A stretch of DNA of 16,911 bases from contig JAGGTL010000062.1 in NCBI GenBank assembly GCA_021163805.1, positions 1-16,911 on the forward strand, in the 5' to 3' direction. The position numbers were made by a program, and so were the translations under genes. Shown here one piece after another: positions 7,093 through 13,001 of the stretch. How positions within the stretch are numbered: the stretch's first letter is position 1; each line of letters begins with the position of its first letter. Source of the DNA: Candidatus Aenigmatarchaeota archaeon (GTDB taxonomy: Archaea > Aenigmatarchaeota > Aenigmatarchaeia > QMZS01). Under the pieces are notes generated by a model. It was given only the letters and a program-made list of their open reading frames with translations. It did not search any database and was not told the DNA's origin.

Positions 7093-8433
7093 ATGGAAAT
7101 AGACGAGAGCATTTTTCGGGCCTATGACATAAGAGGCATTTATCCGATACAAATAAATGAAGAACTCTCATACAAACTTGGAAGAAGTTTTGCAACATTT
7201 AATAAAGGCAAAATAGTTGTTGGAAGGGATGGCAGGATAGGAGGAGAAGTTTTAAAAGAAAATTTAATCAAGGGCCTAACTGAAAGCGGAGCAGAAGTAA
7301 TTGATATAGGAATTGTTCCCACTCCCCTGATAATATTCTCAATTAAGTATTATAATTTTGATGGAGGAATTTGCATAACTGCCAGCCACAATCCAAAAGA
7401 ATATCAGGGTTTCCTGTTTTACAACAGAGATGGAGAAGGAATTGGTTTGGAAAACGGTTTGGAGGAAATTAAAGAAGTTGTCCGTTCCGAAAAGTTTACA
7501 GAAGGCAAAGGCATTATTCTTAGAAAAAACATTCTACAAGATTATATTAATTTTATATCAGACAGGATAAACATTAAAAATGCAAAAATGAAAGCGGTTA
7601 TTGACTGCGGAAACGGTGTTGCTTCCGTTGTTTTGCCAAAACTTCTGAACAGATTTGGAATAGAATATATTCCATTATTTTGTTCTTTAGATGGAAATTT
7701 TCCAAACAGGGACCCTGAACCAAGAAGAGATAATTTAAAAACTCTGCAAGAAAAAGTGGTTGAACTAAAAGCAGATTGCGGATTCGCTTATGATGGAGAT
7801 GCCGACAGGGTTGTTGGGGTGGATGAAAAAGGAAAGGTTCTCACTCCGAATCAGTTTTTTTGCGTATTAATCAAAAGTTATTTAGAAAACAAAAAAGAAA
7901 AAGTTGTGCACGATTCTTTAAGTTCTCTCACAATAGATGAACTGGTTAAATATTACAAAGGATTTCCAATTGGGTGCAGAGTGGGGCATGTTTTTATTCA
8001 AAAAAAAGTTCTAGAAGAAAATGCAGCAATAGGAGGAGAGATATCCGGACATTATTTTTTCAATGAACTTTTCGGGGCAGATGATGCCTCATTTGCAACT
8101 TTAAAAGTTTTGGAATATTTGAATAAGAAAAAAATAAAATTGTCGGAAGTTTACAAAGAACTTCCCAATTATTATTTTGATTCTATAAGAGTCAAGACAA
8201 AAGAAGAAGAGAAATTTAAATTCATAGAAAACCTGAAAACAGAGTTCAAAGAAAAAAATTATGAAATTGATTGTTCTGATGGCGTCAAAATAATTTTTGA
8301 TAATTCCTGGATTTTGTTAAGAGCCTCCAATACAGAGCCAAAAATTTCCATAGCATACGAATCAAAAACAGAAGAGGGATTTGAAAAACTAAAAAAGTTT
8401 GTCAATGAACTTGTAAAAAAAATTCCAAAATAA
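7093..8433 (+). CDS. Phosphohexomutase, phosphomannomutase/phosphoglucomutase family (probable GlmM role)
   Basis: This is an alpha-D-phosphohexomutase, which moves phosphate between C6 and C1 of a hexose phosphate via a phosphoserine. The protein is 446 aa, the normal family length. It shows FRAYDIRG (8-15), the active-site loop TASHNP with catalytic Ser98, the Mg-binding loop DGDADR (234-239), the sugar-specificity loop GEISGH (315-320) and the phosphate-binding loop RASNTEP (410-416). All key residues are present. The GEISGH loop resembles the GEMSGH of PMM/PGM (ManB/AlgC type) rather than the GEQSGH of bacterial GlmM. However, its place between glmS and a GlmU-like gene implies that it makes glucosamine-1-phosphate from glucosamine-6-phosphate here. 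It may serve several hexose phosphates, as archaeal members can. The start ATG is 56 bases after glmS; the stop is one base before the next gene. Family is certain; the in vivo substrate is inferred. Confidence 0.92.
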   Translation: MEIDESIFRAYDIRGIYPIQINEELSYKLGRSFATFNKGKIVVGRDGRIGGEVLKENLIKGLTESGAEVIDIGIVPTPLIIFSIKYYNFDGGICITASHNPKEYQGFLFYNRDGEGIGLENGLEEIKEVVRSEKFTEGKGIILRKNILQDYINFISDRINIKNAKMKAVIDCGNGVASVVLPKLLNRFGIEYIPLFCSLDGNFPNRDPEPRRDNLKTLQEKVVELKADCGFAYDGDADRVVGVDEKGKVLTPNQFFCVLIKSYLENKKEKVVHDSLSSLTIDELVKYYKGFPIGCRVGHVFIQKKVLEENAAIGGEISGHYFFNELFGADDASFATLKVLEYLNKKKIKLSEVYKELPNYYFDSIRVKTKEEEKFKFIENLKTEFKEKNYEIDCSDGVKIIFDNSWILLRASNTEPKISIAYESKTEEGFEKLKKFVNELVKKIPK

Positions 8434-8434
8434 T

Positions 8435-9598
8435 ATGCAGGCGGTGATACTGGCAGCTGGAAAAGGAACAAGAATGTTGCCTTTAACAGAGACCAAACCA
8501 AAACCTTTGTTGAAAGTCGCTAACAAAACAATTTTAGAACATAATTTGGAACAGTTGAGAGAAATCGCAGAAGAAGTTATTATTGTTACTGGATACAAAA
8601 ATGAATTAATTGAAAATTTTTTCGGAAATAGATTCAAAGACATTGAAATAAAATATGTCCGGCAAAAAGAGGCTATGGGAACGGGAGATGCTCTAAAGAG
8701 GGCATCAAATTTATTAAAAGATAAGTTTCTGGTGCTGAACGGAGATGACCTGTATTTCAGAGAGGATATAAGAAAGGTTTTGAAGCAAGAGCCTTGCATA
8801 TTGCTGAAAGAAAGCGAAAATCCGGAGAATTTTGGTGTTGTGATGATTGAAAATAACGAGGTTGTTGAGATTGAAGAAAAACCCGAAAACTTCAGGGGAA
8901 ATCTTGTAAATACAGGACTTTATTTTTTAAATAAGAGTGTTCTTGATCTCAAAATAGAAAAGAGCAAGAGAGGAGAGTACGAGTTAACAGATTACGTAAA
9001 GAAAATTTCCGGACTGAAGTTTGCAATTGCAGAAAACTGGTTCTCTCTGACTTATCCGTGGGACCTGCTTGATGTTAATGAATTACTTTTAAGAAATATT
9101 GAGAAAAAAATAAAAGGCAAAATTGAAAATTGTTATATTGGTGAAAACGTGCAAATAGGGGAGGGAACTGTAATAAAAAACGGAAGTTATATAGAAAGCA
9201 ATGTCATTATTGGAAAAAATTGCAAAATAGGTCCAAATTGTTATATAAGGGGAAGCACTTCAATAGGAGACAATTGTCATATCGGAAATGGGAGTGAAAT
9301 AAAGAATTCTATTCTCTTTGAAAATTCAAATTGTCCTCACTTAAATTACGTTGGTGATTCAATAATAGGAAGCAATTGCAATCTTGGCGCTGGAACGATT
9401 ATTGCAAATTTAAGACATGATGAAAAAGAGATAAAGGTCATGGTAAAGGGAAAATTAACAAATACAAGAAGAAGAAAATTTGGAGGTATTATTGGAGACA
9501 ATGTAAAAACAGGGATTGGAACTTTAATATATCCCGGGAGAAAAATAGGTTCAAATAAAACAACAAAACCTGGAGAAATCATAGAAAAAGATATTTAG
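8435..9598 (+). CDS. glmU: Bifunctional sugar-1-phosphate nucleotidylyltransferase/acetyltransferase (archaeal GlmU type)
   Basis: This probably acetylates glucosamine-1-phosphate and couples GlcNAc-1-phosphate to UTP, giving UDP-GlcNAc. The N-terminal Rossmann-type nucleotidyltransferase (about 1-225) has LAAGKGTRM (6-14), the KPKPL lysine region (21-25) and the metal-binding GDD (103-105). The C-terminal domain (about 228-385) is a left-handed beta-helix made of hexapeptide turns such as IGENVQIGEGTVI, with PHLNYVGDSIIG (301-312), where His302 matches the catalytic His of archaeal acetyltransferases of the Sulfolobus ST0452 kind, and LGAGTI. Length (387 aa) fits that archaeal class and is shorter than bacterial GlmU (about 450 aa). 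It starts one base after the mutase stop, so the operon is tightly coupled. The 3' end overlaps the convergent glycosyltransferase stop by 4 bases. Some relatives use glucose-1-phosphate/dTTP, so nucleotide preference is not fixed by sequence; context favours UDP-GlcNAc. Confidence 0.9.
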   Translation: MQAVILAAGKGTRMLPLTETKPKPLLKVANKTILEHNLEQLREIAEEVIIVTGYKNELIENFFGNRFKDIEIKYVRQKEAMGTGDALKRASNLLKDKFLVLNGDDLYFREDIRKVLKQEPCILLKESENPENFGVVMIENNEVVEIEEKPENFRGNLVNTGLYFLNKSVLDLKIEKSKRGEYELTDYVKKISGLKFAIAENWFSLTYPWDLLDVNELLLRNIEKKIKGKIENCYIGENVQIGEGTVIKNGSYIESNVIIGKNCKIGPNCYIRGSTSIGDNCHIGNGSEIKNSILFENSNCPHLNYVGDSIIGSNCNLGAGTIIANLRHDEKEIKVMVKGKLTNTRRRKFGGIIGDNVKTGIGTLIYPGRKIGSNKTTKPGEIIEKDI

Positions 9599-10248
9599 AG
9601 GTCAGAAATTTTTCTCCTGAGCAGATAAATAAAATTTCTTATTCCCTGAGTTATGGTGACGCCTTGTCTGTATATCGGAGAATCTATCTGTATATTGGCA
9701 TATTTCAACTTGTTTCTGCCAATTTCGTAAACGATTTCGCCTTCGATCTCATAGCGATTTGTTTTTAGATTTAATTTCTTTGCCGCCTCTCTTGAGAAGG
9801 CTTTATATCCCGATTCCGTATCTTTTATATTGGTTTTACAAATAAGATTTGTAAGCAAGGTTAACCAAAAATTTCCAAATTTTTTTATAAAAGGATATTT
9901 TTCTAAATTTCTTTCTCCTATGACCACATCATAGCCCTGATTAATTTTTCGAACAAACTTTGGTATATCTTCCGGTTTGTGCTGTAAATCATCATCCAAA
10001 GTTATAATAATATCCGCCCCTCTTTTTAAACCTTCTTTTATCCCCCTTCTTCTTGAATATCCAACTCCTTTATTTTCATTGTTGTAGAGAACGATTGCAC
10101 CAAGTTTTTCTCCTATTTTGCCTACTTTTTTTGTTTTTGTGTCATCAACAACAATAACTTCATCGACATATTTTGAGGTTTTTCTTACAACTTCTTCGAG
10201 TGTTTTTTCTCCACTATAACTGGGTATTACTGCAATAATTTTTTGCAT
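9595..10248 (-). CDS. GT2 glycosyltransferase, dolichol-phosphate mannose/glucose synthase-like
   Basis: This is a soluble GT-A fold glycosyltransferase of family 2, probably moving a sugar from a nucleotide donor to a polyprenyl/dolichyl phosphate carrier at the cytoplasmic membrane face. From the ATG at 10248 it is 217 aa. It begins MQKIIAVIPSYSGEK, followed by VIVVDD (uracil and ribose site), NKGVGYSRRRGIKEGL, and the metal-binding LDDDLQHKPEDIPKF, then VIGERN and DTESGYKAF, all typical of the DPM1-like group. The usual VDDGSTD is replaced by VDDTKTKKV. There is no C-terminal membrane segment, as in short archaeal Dpm1. A TTG at 10314 would add 22 residues, but family alignment begins at the ATG, which is preceded by no Shine-Dalgarno sequence. 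The gene converges on glmU with a 4-base overlap. Likely part of N-glycan assembly together with the STT3-like gene at 13002; donor and acceptor are unknown. Confidence 0.85.
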   Translation of the reverse strand: MQKIIAVIPSYSGEKTLEEVVRKTSKYVDEVIVVDDTKTKKVGKIGEKLGAIVLYNNENKGVGYSRRRGIKEGLKRGADIIITLDDDLQHKPEDIPKFVRKINQGYDVVIGERNLEKYPFIKKFGNFWLTLLTNLICKTNIKDTESGYKAFSREAAKKLNLKTNRYEIEGEIVYEIGRNKLKYANIQIDSPIYRQGVTITQGIRNFIYLLRRKISDL

Positions 10249-10390
10249 AAATAAACCAAAATAAACGCATAAATAATCTTCTTTCTTTCGCCATCCTCCG
10301 GCATGGAAATTCAAAAACTGGATTTCTTTTTTCCGTTTTCAAGTATTCTCAAACATTTTGATTAGATTCATTGATAAATTCCGCATTTTT

Positions 10391-10471
10391 CTAAATCAGC
10401 AAAATAAACAGAATTACGAGAAAAGCAAATTTTAATTTTATGCCCGTTAATTTGTTTTTTTCTCCGCCCAT
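10391..10471 (-). CDS. Possible 26-aa single-pass membrane peptide overlapping the L24e 3' end
   Basis: Starting at ATG 10471, inside the last codons of rpl24e in another frame, an open frame encodes MGGEKNKLTGIKLKFAFLVI followed by LFILLI and a stop. It has a basic, hydrophilic head and a 13-residue hydrophobic tail, as in minimal membrane peptides. The overlap with L24e is 25 bases. It could be a real translationally coupled peptide, a remnant of a longer membrane protein (hydrophilic codons continue after the TAG), or chance. No family is recognised. The remaining bases up to the glycosyltransferase start (10249-10390) hold no longer open frame and no structured RNA that I can see. Confidence 0.25.
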   Translation of the reverse strand: MGGEKNKLTGIKLKFAFLVILFILLI

Positions 10472-10608
10472 TTCCCCTTTTTTCTTCCCATTCTAAAATA
10501 TTTTCTGCATTTTGAAGAGCAGAAGTAGAAGATCTGTCCCTTATTGTTTACAAACATCACTCCAGAACCTTTTTTTATGGTTTTCCCGCAAAAAGAGCAT
10601 TTTATCAT
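10447..10608 (-). CDS. rpl24e: Ribosomal protein L24e
   Basis: This is the large-subunit ribosomal protein L24e (eL24), a zinc-ribbon protein of 53 aa found in Archaea and Eukarya. It starts MIKCSFCGKTIKKGSG and carries the zinc ligands Cys4, Cys7, Cys30 and Cys34 (CxxC and CxxxC), then KYFRMGRKKGKW with the basic C-terminal tail. The family's FVNNKGQIFYFCSSKC core is intact. It lies one base after the S28e stop, the conserved archaeal S28e-L24e pair, so they are co-transcribed and probably translationally coupled. Confidence 0.95.
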   Translation of the reverse strand: MIKCSFCGKTIKKGSGVMFVNNKGQIFYFCSSKCRKYFRMGRKKGKWAEKKTN

Positions 10609-10609
10609 T

Positions 10610-10798
10610 TTAAGCGTAGGCAGTTTCCATTTCCGTTTCTTTCAGGTAAATAATGTCTCCCTCTTTAATTCTTCCAATTACCGCCCTTTCAAGTATTTTA
10701 TCTTTCTTTTTCCCCTCCAACAATCTGCATTTAACTATGCTTATGCCTTTAGGTCCCTCTCTTTTAACAACTTTTACAACCTCTGCAGCTTCTGCCAT
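10610..10798 (-). CDS. rps28e: Ribosomal protein S28e
   Basis: This is small-subunit ribosomal protein S28e (eS28), an OB-fold protein of 62 aa. Family landmarks are EVVKVVKREGPKG near the N-terminus, the central RLLEGKKKDKILERAVIGRIKEGD region, and the C-terminal LKETEME signature, which in most archaea ends LRETEREAR. The length is slightly short at the C-terminus (ETEMETAYA). It precedes L24e by one base. In many archaea the pair sits between L7Ae and ndk; neither neighbour is present here, so the cluster has been broken up. Its promoter lies in a 32-base divergent spacer shared with the XRE regulator. Confidence 0.93.
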   Translation of the reverse strand: MAEAAEVVKVVKREGPKGISIVKCRLLEGKKKDKILERAVIGRIKEGDIIYLKETEMETAYA

Positions 10799-10830
10799 AA
10801 TCTATTGATTAAAGAAATTTAAAGTAAGTT
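10799..10830. promoter_or_regulatory. 32-base divergent promoter between S28e and the XRE regulator
   Basis: Only 32 bases separate two divergent start codons. AAATTTAAA at 10815-10823 is centred about 21 bases upstream of the S28e ATG and can serve as its TATA box. ATTGATTAAA at 10804-10813 is about 23 bases before the regulator ATG. Both transcripts would have to be leaderless, and the regulator protein could bind here and control both sides, although no clear operator repeat is visible. Confidence 0.4.
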
Positions 10831-11538
10831 ATGGAGGATATAGACGATTTGAAAAAGAAAATTGCTGGGGAGATAGTATTATCAAATACTCCCGGCAATA
10901 CAATTAAAAAATGGAGACAATTATTTAAGATTTCTCAGGCAGAATTGTCCAAAGAATTAAATATGAGTTCTTCTGTAATTTCAGATTATGAATCTGGCAG
11001 GAGAAAATCTCCAGGGACAAAAATTATAGAGAAAATTGTTAATGGACTGATAAAAATAGATTTGGAAAAGGGGGGGAAGATCATAGATGAATTTATGGCT
11101 CTATATAGAAACTCTGATTTCAAAACATTTATTTTGAAAATGAAAGATTTTGAAAAACCTGTAAAAATAAAAGAGTTTTTAAGGGAAATAAATGGAGAAC
11201 CCTGCTATGAGTTTGATGATAGGAATATATACGGTTATTCTTTAATAGACAGCCAGAAAGCCATATTAAATTTTTCTCCTTTGGAATTATCCAGAGTCTC
11301 CTCTCTGATAAGCAGGCATTGCATGATATTTACAAATCTAAAGAGAGGGAGATCTCCTATGGTTGCAATAAGATTGACAAATCTCAAACCCGGATTGATC
11401 GTTTTTCATGGGATAAAAAAACCGGATGAACTCGCCCTGAGAATTGCCAAACTTGAGAAACTGCCGCTCGCAATATCCTATGTTTCCACCGTAGAAAGAT
11501 TAATGGATATGCTGGAATCTCTTAATAACAAATTTTAA
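10831..11538 (+). CDS. Archaeal XRE-type helix-turn-helix transcriptional regulator (235 aa)
   Basis: The protein carries an XRE/Cro-like DNA-binding domain at about residues 24-75 (IKKWRQLFKISQAELSKELN, then SSSVISDYESGRRKSPG). The C-terminal domain (about 110-232) is not a standard ligand-binding domain. It includes RLTNLKPGLIVFHGIKKPDE and ends in an ISYVSTVERLMDMLESL stretch, which matches my memory of an archaea-specific family of predicted regulators (COG1709-like). It is presumably a cytoplasmic dimeric repressor or activator; targets and ligand are unknown. The start ATG is 32 bases from the divergent S28e start. Its last 17 bases overlap the end of the convergent pilin-like gene. DNA-binding identity is strong; the family number is from memory only. 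Confidence 0.85.
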   Translation: MEDIDDLKKKIAGEIVLSNTPGNTIKKWRQLFKISQAELSKELNMSSSVISDYESGRRKSPGTKIIEKIVNGLIKIDLEKGGKIIDEFMALYRNSDFKTFILKMKDFEKPVKIKEFLREINGEPCYEFDDRNIYGYSLIDSQKAILNFSPLELSRVSSLISRHCMIFTNLKRGRSPMVAIRLTNLKPGLIVFHGIKKPDELALRIAKLEKLPLAISYVSTVERLMDMLESLNNKF

Positions 11539-11815
11539 TTATTTTAAAATCATCTGTTCCCAAGACAACAAGATAATCAATAATTTCCTTATCATCGCAC
11601 TCTGAAATAGAAATATTTAAATCAAGAAGATTATTTATTTTCAGGGCATCTGCATTATCAGTCAATTCGTTTTCTTTTTCCAGAAGAGATAAACCTTCGT
11701 ATATATTGCTTCTCTTGGTGTCAAACTCTGCCTGAATTGGATTAAAAACAATTACGGGAAAAAGCAGAATTATAATTGCTATCAGCGATTCCAGAGAAAA
11801 TAAATAACCTCTCAT
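11522..11815 (-). CDS. Pilin/pseudopilin-like small secreted protein (97 aa)
   Basis: The N-terminus MRGYLFSLESLIAIIILLFP resembles a class III (type IV pilin-like) signal: a short basic head, then F-S-L-E at the junction comparable with FTLIE, then one hydrophobic helix to about residue 25. The remainder is a short hydrophilic domain of about 70 residues with two Cys (C78 and C96). No cleavage motif is certain, and a plain single-pass anchor is possible. I chose ATG 11815 because the frame upstream runs into the divergent GTPase gene. It ends within the regulator gene by a 17-base convergent overlap and begins 22 bases from the GTPase start. No pilus assembly ATPase or platform gene is nearby, so it is an orphan subunit in this window. 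Confidence 0.6.
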   Translation of the reverse strand: MRGYLFSLESLIAIIILLFPVIVFNPIQAEFDTKRSNIYEGLSLLEKENELTDNADALKINNLLDLNISISECDDKEIIDYLVVLGTDDFKIIKICY

Positions 11816-11837
11816 AATAAATCTTATAAGAACAATT
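11816..11837. promoter_or_regulatory. 22-base divergent promoter spacer
   Basis: The start codons of the pilin-like gene (minus, 11815) and the YchF GTPase gene (plus, 11838) are only 22 bases apart. The spacer contains CTTATAAG, a palindromic TATA-like core (11823-11830), readable in both directions. At about -11 from either start it is too close for a standard leaderless start, so the functional TATA elements probably extend into the opposite coding region. Confidence 0.3.
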
Positions 11838-12980
11838 ATGAAGATAGGCCTCGTTGGAAAACCAAGTTCGGGAAAATCAACTTTTTTTAAGGCTGCAACT
11901 TTGATAGATGCGAAGATAGGAAATTTTCCATTTACAACAATCAATCCAAATATCGGCTTTGGTTTTGTCAGGGTGGAGTGCCCGGAGAAATTTTTTAAAG
12001 TGAAATGCAATCCAAGGATTGGTTTCTGCATAGAAGGAAACAGATTCGTTCCGGTTGAATTAATTGATGTTGCTGGGCTTGTTCCTGAGGCTCACAAAGG
12101 AAGAGGGATGGGAAATAAATTTTTGGATGATCTAAGGCAGGCAGACTGCCTGATTCATATTGTGGATGCTTCTGGAACAACTGACAGCGAGGGAAGAGAA
12201 TGTTCAGAACACAATCCCCTTGAAGATGTAAAATTTTTGGAGGATGAAATAAATTGCTGGTTTTTATCGATCCTTGAAAGAAATTGGAAGAAAATCGCAG
12301 ACAAAAAGGACATTGCAAAACAATTTTCTGGATTAAAGGTATCTTTCTCGACAGTTTCCGAAACAATAAAACAATTAAATCTTAATGAGAATATCAGGGA
12401 ATGGTCTGAAGAAGACAAATTAAATTTTGTAATTGGATTAAGAAAGAAGGTGCAGCCTCTTTTGATCGCCGCAAACAAAGTTGATAAAATAGAAGCGGAA
12501 AAATGGATCGAAGATTTAATTAAAATAGGGGCTGTTCCGTGTTCGGCTGATGCAGAACTTGCCCTAAAGGAAGCGGAAAAAAACAAACTAATTAAATATA
12601 TTCCTGGAGATAATGATTTCAAGATAATAGGTAAAGTTACAGATAAGCAAAGAGAGGCTCTGGAGAAAATCAAAAAAATTCTGAAAAAATTTGGTTCTAC
12701 CGGTGTGCAGGAAGTAATAAATAAAGCCGTTTTTGATATTCTAAAATACATCGTTGTTTTTCCGGGAGGTGTTAAGAAACTTGCCGACAAAGAGGGAAGA
12801 GTTTTGCCAGATGCTTTTTTAATGCCTCCCAATTCAACAGCATTGGATTTCGCCTACAAAATTCACGAGGACTTTGGAAAAAAGTTCATCGCCGCAATAG
12901 ATGTAAAAACAAAACAGAGAATCGGAAAAGATCATAAATTGAAAAATCTCGATGTTATAGAGATCATTGCCGGAAGATAA
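11838..12980 (+). CDS. YchF/OBG-family GTPase with C-terminal TGS domain
   Basis: This is a TRAFAC-class GTPase of the archaeal YchF/OBG-like family, thought to bind ribosomes and act in translation or stress control. The Walker A/G1 motif is GKPSSGKS (7-14), followed by the switch region NFPFTTINPNIG (29-40) that is typical of OBG proteins, G3 DVAG (77-80) and VPEAHKGRGMGNKFLDDLR, then G4 NKVD (213-216) and G5 CSA (235-237). A helical insert lies in the middle, and a TGS domain fills about residues 303-378. At 380 aa the length is normal for the archaeal form. The position 4 residue of G4 is Asp, giving ordinary guanine recognition. It starts at the first ATG after a 22-base divergent spacer. 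The cellular role of the archaeal form is poorly defined; identity is secure. Confidence 0.92.
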   Translation: MKIGLVGKPSSGKSTFFKAATLIDAKIGNFPFTTINPNIGFGFVRVECPEKFFKVKCNPRIGFCIEGNRFVPVELIDVAGLVPEAHKGRGMGNKFLDDLRQADCLIHIVDASGTTDSEGRECSEHNPLEDVKFLEDEINCWFLSILERNWKKIADKKDIAKQFSGLKVSFSTVSETIKQLNLNENIREWSEEDKLNFVIGLRKKVQPLLIAANKVDKIEAEKWIEDLIKIGAVPCSADAELALKEAEKNKLIKYIPGDNDFKIIGKVTDKQREALEKIKKILKKFGSTGVQEVINKAVFDILKYIVVFPGGVKKLADKEGRVLPDAFLMPPNSTALDFAYKIHEDFGKKFIAAIDVKTKQRIGKDHKLKNLDVIEIIAGR

Positions 12981-13001
12981 TAAATAGATATTTATGAATT
13001 T

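Noticed and set aside
8389..8799. 136-codon open frame on the minus strand
   Set aside because: Antisense to the mutase/glmU junction, where both plus-strand proteins have recognised motifs; no family resemblance.
10249..10314. TTG-initiated extension of the GT2 glycosyltransferase by 22 residues
   Set aside because: The added residues do not belong to the GT2 fold, which starts at the ATG at 10248; the extension is not needed.
10544..10822. 92-codon plus-strand open frame
   Set aside because: Antisense to the well-supported S28e and L24e genes.
11816..12031. Extension of the pilin-like gene upstream of 11815
   Set aside because: It would run antisense into the start of the GTPase gene and would bury the signal-like N-terminus; ATG 11815 gives a sensible protein.
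12155..12832. 225-codon open frame on the minus strand
   Set aside because: It lies wholly antisense to the YchF GTPase gene, whose G motifs are intact; its Ser/Phe-rich product looks like a reverse-strand shadow.
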